Part shown: positions 26,406 to 35,862 of the stretch, piece after piece | How positions within the stretch are numbered: position 1 is the stretch's first letter | How the letters are laid out: every line of letters starts with the position of its first letter | DNA from: Butyrivibrio sp. | Lineage (GTDB): Bacteria; Bacillota; Clostridia; Lachnospirales; Lachnospiraceae | Direction: 5' to 3' | DNA length: 64,000 nt | NCBI GenBank assembly: GCA_016291375.1 | Contig: JAEEXE010000009.1 | Location: forward strand, 1-64,000 | The notes under the pieces: generated by a model | The model's database searches: none | What the model was told of the DNA's origin: nothing | Seen by the model: only the letters and a program-made list of their open reading frames with translations | Made by a program: the position numbers and the translations under genes

Positions 26406-29400
26406 TTATCCTATTCCGTAGGCGTCCTTCTGCTCTTGAGGCATCTCGTGATCCTGTAAAATGTCTTTGGCTTTTTTTATAAGATCGTCTAATGTATAGT
26501 GACGGAAGTAGCCAAGACGATTTACGCCTTCTTCATCTTCACAAGTACAGACGAATGTGTCTGTGGGAGCGTGATAGCCTAAAGATCCGTAAACGAATCC
26601 AATATCCATATAATTATCAATATCAATTATGTTAATCATCGTCGAGTAATGTAAGTATATGCAAGAATGCTCAGAGTCAACAGTGAAAGTACTATTGTAA
26701 TCAGGACCACCTGCTGTAAAATAATCCGTCTTCCCTATCAGCTCGCCTGTTGATGCATTATATCGACATAGGTTTCCATCTGTAAACGGAACAATAAGGA
26801 TCTCTGTGTTAGTTCTTTTTTCTTTATGGAATACAGGTCTATGTGTCTCTACACCCAATATCGAAATTGTAGCTTTTACATCTTCTTTATCTACCGTGCT
26901 TATATCTTTTATCACGATATCTCTTCCGTCAGAAGCCGCGATAAGTGTACCGTCTTCATTCATTGATACGCATACCGTTCCGTCCCATTTATTGTCATAT
27001 GATACAGACCTTATATCATTTTTATTGATATCAACTATATAATCCTGCTCCCAAGCAAGGTAAACAAGGCCTTGTTTTTCAAAGAAATATAATCCGCCAT
27101 CATTGCATTTTTCTTTTTCCGAAGTACAATACTCATCTGTTTCCCCTGTGGAAACATCGTAAATCATCACTATAATGCCCTTAGACTCGTCTTCCTCCAC
27201 AAATGCTATTTTACCGTTTTCATATTTCACATAATCTGTATAATCAATGTGATCAAAATAGTATTTATTTATTCTATCGGCTGTAACTTCTCCGGTCGAA
27301 TAGTCTACTGTTATTAGTCCAAGAGTGCCACCGGTTAAACGTGAATATGATAAAAGCAGTTTCCCTTCATAAGTACCAAGGAAGTCCATATGATAATATT
27401 CATCACTGTCGTCCGATAGCTCGACACTTTGAGTATGTTTTTTCAAACTGGGATCATAAAGATCAAGTATTACACTTTCTCCTTCTTTTTCAGTAAGAAC
27501 TGCCGCAATATTTTCATCAAGATACGATTTATAAATATCCACTGTCTCCGGCGCATCTTCATATGAAGTCCAATCTCTGTCGTAAACATCCGCGGAATAC
27601 CTGATAATACTGTTACTGTTTCTCTGATTAACAAATACGCCTGCCCCCATAAATACATTATTAATATCACCGATAAAATATGAAACAGTATTAATTGTAT
27701 CTTTATTTTCAGAATTAAAAATATCGCTGAAAGCCATACCTCCGCTTTCAGTCACGTAATATATCCTATCGTCTTCCTCATCAAACAATGCGTATACAAC
27801 CGGATCTGCGAAAACATATTCCTGAAGAACTTCACCTGTGGACAAGTCCCAAACTTCCGATCTATCACCCGAAAAATAAGCGAGTGAATTATTCTTATTT
27901 AGATTGATTAGATCTGAATTTAATTCGACATCAGTGACCAAAAACTCTTTTTCCCATTTTTCGGATAGATCCGTCGGATCAAAGCAAATCACCTTATCAT
28001 AATCCTTTTGGGTTGTTGTTGTATTAAGGAAAGTATGATTCGAACCCCAAGTATCCATATTATACGTAACCACCAGATTATCTGCAGTAGGAAATGAAAT
28101 ATCCGTTATATAATCCGCATTTAAATCTTCTAAAACTGCTTTTCCCGATTTAATGTCATATACACAAATCCCACCTTTTTCTTCACTGTTATAAACACTA
28201 AAAGCAATCTTACTGTTGTCAGATGATAAGACAGTATTCCCGATGGAAACTGATGATAAAGTAAAATCGCTAAATGATTTATACCAATCATCCGTCATCT
28301 CTTCAGGAAGCGTATACTCACTTACTATCTTCCCGTCTGCCGGAGAATAGACACGAAACTTACCTCCACTCAAAGCCAGAAGAATATTACCGTCTGATGT
28401 GAAATTAATACTTTCGTCAACAAGATTTTCATTTATAAAATAATCTTCCCAAATGACTTCTACGGTTCGAGAATCCAGGCATCCGATAAAATTAGTTCCA
28501 ACAACAATCATCTTATTATCCGGTAAAAACTCAAAATTTGAAGCAACCAGAAAACTGTTGGGTGGAATATATTCCGCGAGTTTTTTATTGTTTTTTAAAT
28601 CCCATATATTGAAATTTCCCGCCTTATCCAAGGCCGCAAAAAGTTTATAATCAGGCGATGCCGCCATTTTTACGACTGTGCTCGGAACTTCGTAATTCCA
28701 TATGGCTTGCATATTAGAAATATCTTTAGGATCATAAGCCAGTGTTGCCTTTGTTATCGCACTGACCGCCTCTGTAGTTACCGGTCTGTTCGGCATTTCT
28801 TCGCTCGGAAGAGCGTGAAGTGCAAGGTGAAGAGCGTCAATTCTGTCTCCACTATCAAGCAGTTTCTCGGCCTCATTCGCAAGATACTTGGACTGGCTTA
28901 TAAGAGAAGCTCGGTAACTTTCATTTATCTGATTCTTGCTGTAGAACATATATCCGGCGAAACCTAGAGCGATAGCCAAAATTCCCGCAAAAACAGCAGT
29001 CAGTCTTTTCATCTTGTACTGACGCTGCCTGTCCATAAGTTCATTGTATTCACATCCAATAAGTGATGCAGCCAGACGCGGAAGCTCAGTATTCTTGGCT
29101 TCTCTTGCAGGTATTCTAAAATCACAGGAAAGAGGCTCAACAGGCACAAGCACTGTCTCTTCGATTCCCTGTTCGTTAATTCTTGTGACTTCTTTATTCT
29201 TAAGTATCTCAGGCACAACGTCGACGGGCTCGCCATCAGCCAGCACTGTAAGGATCTGATCCTGCGTGTGATTCTGTAAAAAGAGCTTTATCTCTCTTTC
29301 TACCCACATGGATTTGCAGGTATTGGTCGAGCATATAACTATAAGATAATCGGCGTTTTCAAGAGCTTCTGCGATAGTTCCGCTAAGATCGCTTGTAATC

Positions 29401-29570
29401 GGAAGTTCATCAGTATCTCTGAATATCCTCTCTATCCTTTTAACTCCGGTCTTCTTTTGTATCTTACGCGGAATATGATAGTGCTCAAGACTTCGCTCGA
29501 TCGTAGCTGCGATCTTGTTATCAAGCTCAGCGTGTTTGTATGAAATAAATGCATTGTAGTGTGTACTCAT
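26406..29570 (-). CDS. TIR domain-TM-beta-propeller protein (copy 2)
   Basis: 1054 aa, start at ATG 29570 (MSTHYNAF), 12 bases after the zinc-ribbon gene's stop; the track's TTG at 29585 is not needed. The first 130 residues match copy 1 apart from a few changes after about residue 135, including SMWVEREIKLF with the candidate catalytic Glu. TM about 190-212. The propeller region has diverged strongly, but the C-terminal LGYFRHYTLDDLIKKAKDIL and MPQEQKDAYGIG tail is again shared. The middle is probably a ligand-sensing domain under diversification while both ends are under constraint or converted. Confidence 0.88.
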   Translation of the reverse strand: MSTHYNAFISYKHAELDNKIAATIERSLEHYHIPRKIQKKTGVKRIERIFRDTDELPITSDLSGTIAEALENADYLIVICSTNTCKSMWVEREIKLFLQNHTQDQILTVLADGEPVDVVPEILKNKEVTRINEQGIEETVLVPVEPLSCDFRIPAREAKNTELPRLAASLIGCEYNELMDRQRQYKMKRLTAVFAGILAIALGFAGYMFYSKNQINESYRASLISQSKYLANEAEKLLDSGDRIDALHLALHALPSEEMPNRPVTTEAVSAITKATLAYDPKDISNMQAIWNYEVPSTVVKMAASPDYKLFAALDKAGNFNIWDLKNNKKLAEYIPPNSFLVASNFEFLPDNKMIVVGTNFIGCLDSRTVEVIWEDYFINENLVDESINFTSDGNILLALSGGKFRVYSPADGKIVSEYTLPEEMTDDWYKSFSDFTLSSVSIGNTVLSSDNSKIAFSVYNSEEKGGICVYDIKSGKAVLEDLNADYITDISFPTADNLVVTYNMDTWGSNHTFLNTTTTQKDYDKVICFDPTDLSEKWEKEFLVTDVELNSDLINLNKNNSLAYFSGDRSEVWDLSTGEVLQEYVFADPVVYALFDEEDDRIYYVTESGGMAFSDIFNSENKDTINTVSYFIGDINNVFMGAGVFVNQRNSNSIIRYSADVYDRDWTSYEDAPETVDIYKSYLDENIAAVLTEKEGESVILDLYDPSLKKHTQSVELSDDSDEYYHMDFLGTYEGKLLLSYSRLTGGTLGLITVDYSTGEVTADRINKYYFDHIDYTDYVKYENGKIAFVEEDESKGIIVMIYDVSTGETDEYCTSEKEKCNDGGLYFFEKQGLVYLAWEQDYIVDINKNDIRSVSYDNKWDGTVCVSMNEDGTLIAASDGRDIVIKDISTVDKEDVKATISILGVETHRPVFHKEKRTNTEILIVPFTDGNLCRYNASTGELIGKTDYFTAGGPDYNSTFTVDSEHSCIYLHYSTMINIIDIDNYMDIGFVYGSLGYHAPTDTFVCTCEDEEGVNRLGYFRHYTLDDLIKKAKDILQDHEMPQEQKDAYGIG

Positions 29571-29581
29571 AAGGCGTCTTC

Positions 29582-31219
29582 TCAATATTCTTTCTTCACA
29601 TAGTTATCAAAAATAATACTATAATCCGAGATATCAAAATCAGTGTATGTGACATATTTATAAAAGTCATCAATAGGTTTAACTTCAGTACATTCATCAG
29701 TAATAGTTTTAATATTCTCATCGGAATCAATCGAAAAAAGCGTTTTTCGACCTTTGACAAAATATAACTTATCAGTATACAGATCATAAGCCGCAGACAG
29801 ATCCAAGCCGGAATCTTGCTGATATATCAAATCTGCTTTTTCATCCGTCACATGATATATCTCATTGGCCTCATTAACTGTCCATATATTTGATAAGTCA
29901 CTGTCAGCGTAGATATTTTTTATTCTATTCATTCCGTAAAGAATCTTCTTATCCGAAGCTACGCCATTTTCAAAAGTAGCCAAGTGAACATTCTCTCCGT
30001 CATGAAATACAAATTTGTACCTGCCGTCTCTTCCGCTTATCGGAACGCACTTAGTTACTCCATCATATGCAAGCGGAACTTTATTTAAATCCTTATCAAG
30101 CCAATAACGCTTGCCATCCTCAGCTACTACGCAACCCTCAAAAGTGTTGTCGTCGAACACATAAGCTTTGTCATATATATGATAGCTTTTCAGGTAGATG
30201 CCGCCTTCATCCCCATATGTTAAAAAAGAACTGTTTTTTGATTCGGGAGAATAATAACTTACTGCTCCCGATGCTCCCAGCGTCAAGAGTTTATCCATAT
30301 CACTGTTGAGGAACAGCGCCGGTTTAAGATCTGAAAATAAAGACTGCATTTCCCCCTTGTATATGCAAGATACATCACCTATTGAGTTCAACAAAAAAAC
30401 TGTTGTTCCGTCATTACTTACACTTAAGATATCAAATTGATCCGAATATAATTCTTCATATTGACAGCATGATACTTCTTTGCCATCTACCGTACTGACA
30501 ATCACCTCTGCACATATATCATCTTTGTTCAGACCTCTTTTCCTATAACAAATGTACTTTCCGTTTGGTGAAAGAACGGCTTCTTTTACAGTTTCTTCGC
30601 AACTAAATTTGCACTCTTCCTTAGTGCTTAAATCTATAACTTTAAGTTCGTATTTTCCATTTATATAATATGCGTACCCGCCATTAAAACTCATGCCAAG
30701 ATCAACCGCATGTCCTATCTTCTCAACCGACAGGTCGTTTTTTATATAATAAAGATCTTCTTCTCGATCAGTGAAAACTCCTTCGGAAGAAAACTTGTCA
30801 AAAGAAATCTTCTTTATCTTGTCCTTATACTCATCATTTACAACCCCTGCGCTGTTATAAAAAACACCGCCCTCTTCAATGATGATATCTCCGGTATATT
30901 CCACATCATCATGATCACTTGATGAAAAAAAGCTCGGAAAATTCCTATGACCATCAAATAAAGGTACGGTAAACTTAACCCCGATAATTAATACAAAAAA
31001 TGCCAATAACGATAGTCCAAGAAAAACTGCTCTTTTCTTATCTATCCTTATCTTGGGCAGCTTAAAACCGGGAATATCCTTATCGACATTTTTATTTTGT
31101 TCACTGGTTACGGATTCATTTTTTACAGGCACTTTCTCCTGTAAATAGATAGGATTGCCACACATGGGACAATGACGTGTATTCTCATTTACTTCATATC
31201 CGCAACTGCTACATTTCAT
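29582..31219 (-). CDS. Zinc-ribbon/TM/beta-propeller-like membrane protein
   Basis: 545 aa. The N-terminus is a zinc ribbon (CSSCGYEV...HCPMCGNP, two CxxC knuckles, residues 3-22). A linker and one transmembrane segment (about 66-88) follow. The remainder is a beta-rich repeat region (GGAYYINGKYELKVIDLS, PNGKYICYRKRG) of the WD40/TolB-like propeller type, probably extracytoplasmic. The plan mirrors the TIR proteins, with a zinc ribbon in place of TIR. It ends 12 bases before TIR copy 2, so the pair is probably co-translated. Confidence 0.75.
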   Translation of the reverse strand: MKCSSCGYEVNENTRHCPMCGNPIYLQEKVPVKNESVTSEQNKNVDKDIPGFKLPKIRIDKKRAVFLGLSLLAFFVLIIGVKFTVPLFDGHRNFPSFFSSSDHDDVEYTGDIIIEEGGVFYNSAGVVNDEYKDKIKKISFDKFSSEGVFTDREEDLYYIKNDLSVEKIGHAVDLGMSFNGGYAYYINGKYELKVIDLSTKEECKFSCEETVKEAVLSPNGKYICYRKRGLNKDDICAEVIVSTVDGKEVSCCQYEELYSDQFDILSVSNDGTTVFLLNSIGDVSCIYKGEMQSLFSDLKPALFLNSDMDKLLTLGASGAVSYYSPESKNSSFLTYGDEGGIYLKSYHIYDKAYVFDDNTFEGCVVAEDGKRYWLDKDLNKVPLAYDGVTKCVPISGRDGRYKFVFHDGENVHLATFENGVASDKKILYGMNRIKNIYADSDLSNIWTVNEANEIYHVTDEKADLIYQQDSGLDLSAAYDLYTDKLYFVKGRKTLFSIDSDENIKTITDECTEVKPIDDFYKYVTYTDFDISDYSIIFDNYVKKEY

Positions 31220-31262
31220 ATTTATATCCTATATTGTTTCTGCATGCTTTAAATTATTGGCT

Positions 31263-32639
31263 TTATCCTTGCGATCCCCATAGATACTCAATCTCATTAC
31301 CCTTATTAGCGAGTATTTCAGGAACATGGTTTCCGTCTTTCATCTCATTAAGCTGAATTGCATGCGAATATGCTTTTTGTATTTTTTTTAATAAATCATC
31401 CAAAGCCAAAATATTATCTTCACTCAGCTTTATAACATATCCGCCACTAATTATCAGCTTACACTCAGTAGGATAACCCTCTTCATCTATAATCTCTTCC
31501 ATCTTTTGAACAAATTCGTCATCCCATTTTCCTATTGCTGAAAGCCCGCGCTTCTCCTCTCCCTTAGACGGAATCTCTAAATTTGCAAATGAAAGAGCGT
31601 AATCAGGTGCAATGAACCCTTCATGTCGATTACTGATCTTTACATCCCAACTTTCTTCATCCTCAAGATTATAATCAAATCTACATTCTCCAATCGATCC
31701 TGTAAGTCTAAGCGCATATTCATCTACCCTAGCCTTTAATGCTTCTTCCTCATTTTTGTACTTTGGTCTTTTTTCATAAAAAGAAGATTCCACTATAGTT
31801 TCAACCACATTGGTGTACCCACACTCATATGAGATATCCATGATAAAAGCTTTATCATATTTTTCTCTCTTACCGTATTCCAATTCAAAGCATAAATCTC
31901 GATCACGGTAGCCGATACTATCGGTCATTCTATACTTATAGTGGCCACCAGTTATAAAGTCATACCATTTTGTGTCTGCTTCAACCTGCTTAGCTAAAAA
32001 GAAATACACATCACTGAGCATAGTTACTTCATGAAACAAATCTAAAGCATCATCTCTTTCCTCACTTAAATATCGTTCTTTGTCTCTATCTTTTGTATAA
32101 AGCACCTCGCCGTTTGCTCCCAAATACAAAGCTCTCAAGATATCGGAAGAATCCTTACATCCCAAAACAGCATTTAACTCAGAAATATAGTCAAGATAAT
32201 ACTCGTCAGTCAAAATCAGCTGGTTATTATCATTCCTCATTATATGAACTAGACCCATCTGATATTTCGCAATATAATGCCAGCAATTTTCTGCCTTGTT
32301 AGCTAATCTTTTCCCGTATTTTTTATACCCACTCTGAGAATCATCTGAAAGTGCACTCTTAAACAGCTCAAGTTCCTTGCCTCTGTTCTTCTGTGTATTA
32401 TCTTCTTCCATTATCTTTTCTACGGCTTCCAAAAGACTCTCAGGGGTATACGAACTTTTAGTTATGGCGTTATTGATTTCTTCATCGGAAAGACCATACT
32501 CGGTAATACTTCTCTTTATTTCATCATCCGAAATCTGTGTATTTGAGCTTTCGGTTGCTGCCCTTGCCGGTATTCTTATTATCGAAAAAAGTGTCAAATA
32601 TAGTATTACTGTCGTTAGTATTCTTCCTGTTTTTTTCAT
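31263..32639 (-). CDS. Sec-exported short paralogue of the 816/820-residue T7SS module proteins
   Basis: 458 aa. N-terminal signal peptide (MKKTGRILTTVILYLTLFSII, cleavage near ARA-A) replaces the 280-residue N-terminal domain of its paralogues. It then shares GLSDEEINNAITKSSYTPE, FKSALSDDSQSGYKKYGKRL, GSIGECRFDYNLED, EGFIAPDYALSFA and RGLSAIGKWDDEF. It ends in EIEYLWGSQG, matching the terminal LWGxQ motif. The glycine-rich hydrophobic segment of the large proteins is missing. It is 26 bp downstream of the 820-aa gene. Family unrecognised; role inferred only from homology within this locus. Confidence 0.75.
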   Translation of the reverse strand: MKKTGRILTTVILYLTLFSIIRIPARAATESSNTQISDDEIKRSITEYGLSDEEINNAITKSSYTPESLLEAVEKIMEEDNTQKNRGKELELFKSALSDDSQSGYKKYGKRLANKAENCWHYIAKYQMGLVHIMRNDNNQLILTDEYYLDYISELNAVLGCKDSSDILRALYLGANGEVLYTKDRDKERYLSEERDDALDLFHEVTMLSDVYFFLAKQVEADTKWYDFITGGHYKYRMTDSIGYRDRDLCFELEYGKREKYDKAFIMDISYECGYTNVVETIVESSFYEKRPKYKNEEEALKARVDEYALRLTGSIGECRFDYNLEDEESWDVKISNRHEGFIAPDYALSFANLEIPSKGEEKRGLSAIGKWDDEFVQKMEEIIDEEGYPTECKLIISGGYVIKLSEDNILALDDLLKKIQKAYSHAIQLNEMKDGNHVPEILANKGNEIEYLWGSQG

Positions 32640-32665
32640 TTTGGGTCTACTCCGAAAAATAATCT

Positions 32666-35128
32666 TTAATTACAACATTGCGCTCCCCATAATGTATCAA
32701 TCTCTGAATTCTCCGCAGCCGTTATGTCTGGTACATGTCCTCCGGTTTCCATGCTATTTAAGTTACTTACATAAGTGTATACTTTTTGTAACTCATCCAT
32801 AGAACCGCTCAGGCTTTTGTAATCTTCAGATTCAAGCGACGTTATATCAAGCCCGCCATTGACTAGTTGCTTACACAACTCAGGATTGCTCATGGCAGTA
32901 GCGTTGTTATCATCGCTCGCCCATGCATCAATAGTTGCATTGACCTCTTTAGTAAATTCAGGATCCCAATTACCAATAGCCGATAAACCATGCTGTTCAT
33001 CCGGGGTTGATGGAGTTGCCATATCTGCAAATGATCCAAGATATTCAGGTGCAACAAATCCATTATGCGGAGAACAATAAGCAATATCTCCTGCCGTTGT
33101 ATCTGTAAGATCATAGTCTATTACACACCTTCCGGCGGATCCAGATAGTCTTACCTGATAGTAATCTGCCTGTGCGTTTTGAGCATCCTCAACTCCTGTA
33201 TAAGACAAATACTTGTATGTGTCATATACTAACTGAGAAGACTGTGTGTAGTACTCCTTCGCGTCAGAAGCTGTCACGCTTTCCGTTCCATCGGAAGCAT
33301 ATTTGTAATCCAGATCGATCAGATTCTTTACATATTTGTCCATATATTTTTTATATACGTCTCCGCTAACACTTCCTTCATGATAGGAGTATGCTGCATC
33401 GTAGGCAAATGACACTGTTCCTGCTCCGGCAGCTGCATTCCCAAGCATTCCACCAGCTGCGGCTCCGCCAAGTACGAGTCCATCCTTCACGACCTTTTCT
33501 GCAAGATTTCTCTGCTCTTTCTCTGCAGCCGCGACATTTTCAGAAAAATCGGATGCGCTTAATGCTTCATCAAAGTTGCTGGCTCCGCATATATATTCTG
33601 ACGTCATAGTAAATGTCCTGCTTCCGTTATCCATCCAATAGCCATAATGGTTGATCTGATCTGTGGAGTTAATGGTAAGTACCAATCCGTCATTATAACC
33701 CACATCAGTGATTTCATACGTATGTCTTCTGTTTGATTGAAAAAAACCGTACTCTTCGTTATCTATCTGACATGATAAATAAGTAAACATGTCATTTAGA
33801 ATCATATTTTTCTTGTAGTCTCTATAAACGACCGAGTACCCCGCACAATCTTCCGCTGTTATTGCCGCTAAATAGTTACTATCCATAGCGACCATACATG
33901 ATCCCATATTTAATGCATTTATTACCTTTTCGGGATTCTCTGCTGCCAATGCGGCATTAAGCTGAGCCATGTACTCATCAGTATTTCCATATAAAGCCTC
34001 AGGTCCCTCTGCCGACTCGCCTAACATTACGGTTCCCATTATATATTTCGATACTCCATACCAGCACATAGTTTCCCCATCATCAAGTTTGTTGGTGTAT
34101 TTATTATATGCATCTGTAGCATCGCCGCTAAGCACCGCTTTAAATAATGTCATTTCTACACCATTGTTTTGATATACTATATCTTCAGCAACAATGGCTT
34201 CAGATAAGCAAGCAAGCTCCTCTAAAGTAAGAGAACTCTTACTTAAAGCATTGTTTATCTCCTCATCCGTTAATCCCATCTCATGAAGCTCACTTCTAAT
34301 AGCTCTCTGTAATACTATATTTTGCTGATCACCTTCAATTTCGGGATATTCATACGTTCTTGAAAAATCAAATGCTAGGCTAGTATCTATTACTCCCGCA
34401 AGTTTATCGCATATCGTTGTATTAAAAGCATCTACCCCGGTGACATATGTTTCAAATGAACCTAGAAGCGTATCTAATCTTGGATTCTTGTCACAATCAG
34501 TTTGAATAGCGGTACACTCCTCTGAAACATCCAATTCTTTTGCTTCTTCAGTTTCTAATTGGCTTAATATATCTAGAAGCTCGCCTTTTTTTTCTGCTAT
34601 GTTTGTAAATCTTAAAATTGCATCTTCTGTATCGGAGCTTATAACGCCACTGCTATAATATGTTTTATCCAAATATAATTCGGGGCACATTGACTGCTGT
34701 GCCCCTCCGTGTAGAGTTGCGGCCACACCTGCTGATGGGAGAACATAACCTACATATTGAGAAGATCCTTGAAGTATTTCGCAAAAATTCTCGCAACGCA
34801 ATAATAGATTCTGCGCTAAAAGTGAAGCACTACAAAGAGTTCTCCAGACAATTGTCGTCCTCTCATATAATAATTCAAATTTTGTATCCAAAAAACACTC
34901 TCCGTTACCCGTAAATTCAAAGCTTGCTTCTCCACTTGAATTATCCCTGGTTTCAGTTATATTGGTCTGAGTCTGTGTAGCCCATCCGTCAAGTGTATTT
35001 TTTAGAGAATTATACTCGTCTATCGCTTTATCAATTACATTTTTATTCAAATAAATCGTCACTTCCGAATTGGCCAGTGATATATCTCCAGTTCTTGTTA
35101 TTTTATCTTGTTCGTTATTATTCCCCAT
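32666..35128 (-). CDS. Large T7SS-module protein (LXG-like layout), copy B
   Basis: 820 aa. The N-terminal 280 residues are helical (NKNVIDKAIDEYNSLKNTLDGW onward), as in LXG-type T7SS substrates, though no clear LxG is present. About 290-325 holds GLTDEEINNALSKSSLTLEEL. A glycine-rich hydrophobic stretch (GGAAAGGMLGNAAAGAG) lies near 560-580. The C-terminal domain has RLSGSAGRCVIDYDLTD and HGLSAIGNWDPEFTKEV and ends DTLWGAQCCN. It is preceded by its own coiled-coil and WxG genes, the partner layout of T7SSb effectors. Unlike polymorphic toxins, the C-terminus is conserved between paralogues. Confidence 0.75.
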   Translation of the reverse strand: MGNNNEQDKITRTGDISLANSEVTIYLNKNVIDKAIDEYNSLKNTLDGWATQTQTNITETRDNSSGEASFEFTGNGECFLDTKFELLYERTTIVWRTLCSASLLAQNLLLRCENFCEILQGSSQYVGYVLPSAGVAATLHGGAQQSMCPELYLDKTYYSSGVISSDTEDAILRFTNIAEKKGELLDILSQLETEEAKELDVSEECTAIQTDCDKNPRLDTLLGSFETYVTGVDAFNTTICDKLAGVIDTSLAFDFSRTYEYPEIEGDQQNIVLQRAIRSELHEMGLTDEEINNALSKSSLTLEELACLSEAIVAEDIVYQNNGVEMTLFKAVLSGDATDAYNKYTNKLDDGETMCWYGVSKYIMGTVMLGESAEGPEALYGNTDEYMAQLNAALAAENPEKVINALNMGSCMVAMDSNYLAAITAEDCAGYSVVYRDYKKNMILNDMFTYLSCQIDNEEYGFFQSNRRHTYEITDVGYNDGLVLTINSTDQINHYGYWMDNGSRTFTMTSEYICGASNFDEALSASDFSENVAAAEKEQRNLAEKVVKDGLVLGGAAAGGMLGNAAAGAGTVSFAYDAAYSYHEGSVSGDVYKKYMDKYVKNLIDLDYKYASDGTESVTASDAKEYYTQSSQLVYDTYKYLSYTGVEDAQNAQADYYQVRLSGSAGRCVIDYDLTDTTAGDIAYCSPHNGFVAPEYLGSFADMATPSTPDEQHGLSAIGNWDPEFTKEVNATIDAWASDDNNATAMSNPELCKQLVNGGLDITSLESEDYKSLSGSMDELQKVYTYVSNLNSMETGGHVPDITAAENSEIDTLWGAQCCN

Positions 35129-35148
35129 TTTTATTCCTCTTAACTCTT

Positions 35149-35469
35149 TTAATGTTCTTCAACACTCACATCGTCACTTAATTCTGCATCAATATCATTA
35201 AATGTAATCTGATAGTTCCCAAGTAGATCTGCATATGTATCATAATACTTTAATGTAAAAGCTAAATATGTTGCTATTGTGTTAGCCGCAAACAAAAAAT
35301 AATCCCCTGAACTTCCAAGCCAGTGATTAGCTACTGTTATAGTATTCTCTACATATTGCTCATGCTGTGTTACTCCTTCTGCAGAAAGCCCTTCATAACT
35401 AAATTGCAAATCTATTATTTTAGAAGTATGAAGATATTTATCTCCATTCTCTACAGTAGATCTGTCCAT
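35149..35469 (-). CDS. Small WxG-motif helical protein, module B
   Basis: 106 aa. Central NHWLGSSGDYFLFAANTIATYL carries a W-x-G turn between two predicted helices, as in WXG100 and LXG-partner (Lap-type) proteins. It is clearly related to the 104-aa protein of module A (NHWIGISGDNYLGAANTIAAYL). The start follows AAAGGAGG. Encoded 20 bp upstream of the 820-aa gene; likely a targeting partner of that protein (inference from T7SSb LXG systems). Confidence 0.75.
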   Translation of the reverse strand: MDRSTVENGDKYLHTSKIIDLQFSYEGLSAEGVTQHEQYVENTITVANHWLGSSGDYFLFAANTIATYLAFTLKYYDTYADLLGNYQITFNDIDAELSDDVSVEEH

Positions 35470-35487
35470 CGTAAAAACCTCCTTTCA

Positions 35488-35847
35488 TTATCCATCCTGC
35501 TGCGCGGCAGCGGCTTCCTCCGCTGCTTTCCTCTGCTCTTCTTCCCACTCTCTTTGCTCTGCCTCAAGCCTTTCCAACAAAGCTTGAAGTTTTACCACAA
35601 GCATCGCTATTTTTCCACTTATGGATTGTGATTTAGTTCCAATTTGTCCATTCAGATCCATCATAACTGTTCTGAAATTGTACTGTGGAATCTTGACAGA
35701 ACTTCTATATGCCACATCCAAATCATTTAAATCTTCTGTAAGAGTTACATTCTCTCGAAGCATTTCTCCAACCTTATCTTGAGCATTATCTAGTCTTTCT
35801 AAATCTCGCTTCACTCTTGCAATGTCTCCACTTCTATCGCTTGCCAT
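35488..35847 (-). CDS. Coiled-coil T7SS partner protein (DUF5082-like), module B
   Basis: 119 aa, almost entirely helical. Begins MASDRSGDIARVKRDLERL; the middle motif IPQYNFRTVMMDLNGQIG matches IPQEDFKTVMLSLNEQIG in the module A protein. The C-terminal third is a charged coiled coil (EAEQREWEEEQRKAAEEAAAA). Resembles the DUF5082-type partners that accompany LXG effectors. Its AAGGAG overlaps the region just after the repaired end of the upstream broken gene. Confidence 0.72.
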   Translation of the reverse strand: MASDRSGDIARVKRDLERLDNAQDKVGEMLRENVTLTEDLNDLDVAYRSSVKIPQYNFRTVMMDLNGQIGTKSQSISGKIAMLVVKLQALLERLEAEQREWEEEQRKAAEEAAAAQQDG

Positions 35848-35862
35848 ACTTGCTCCTTTCTC

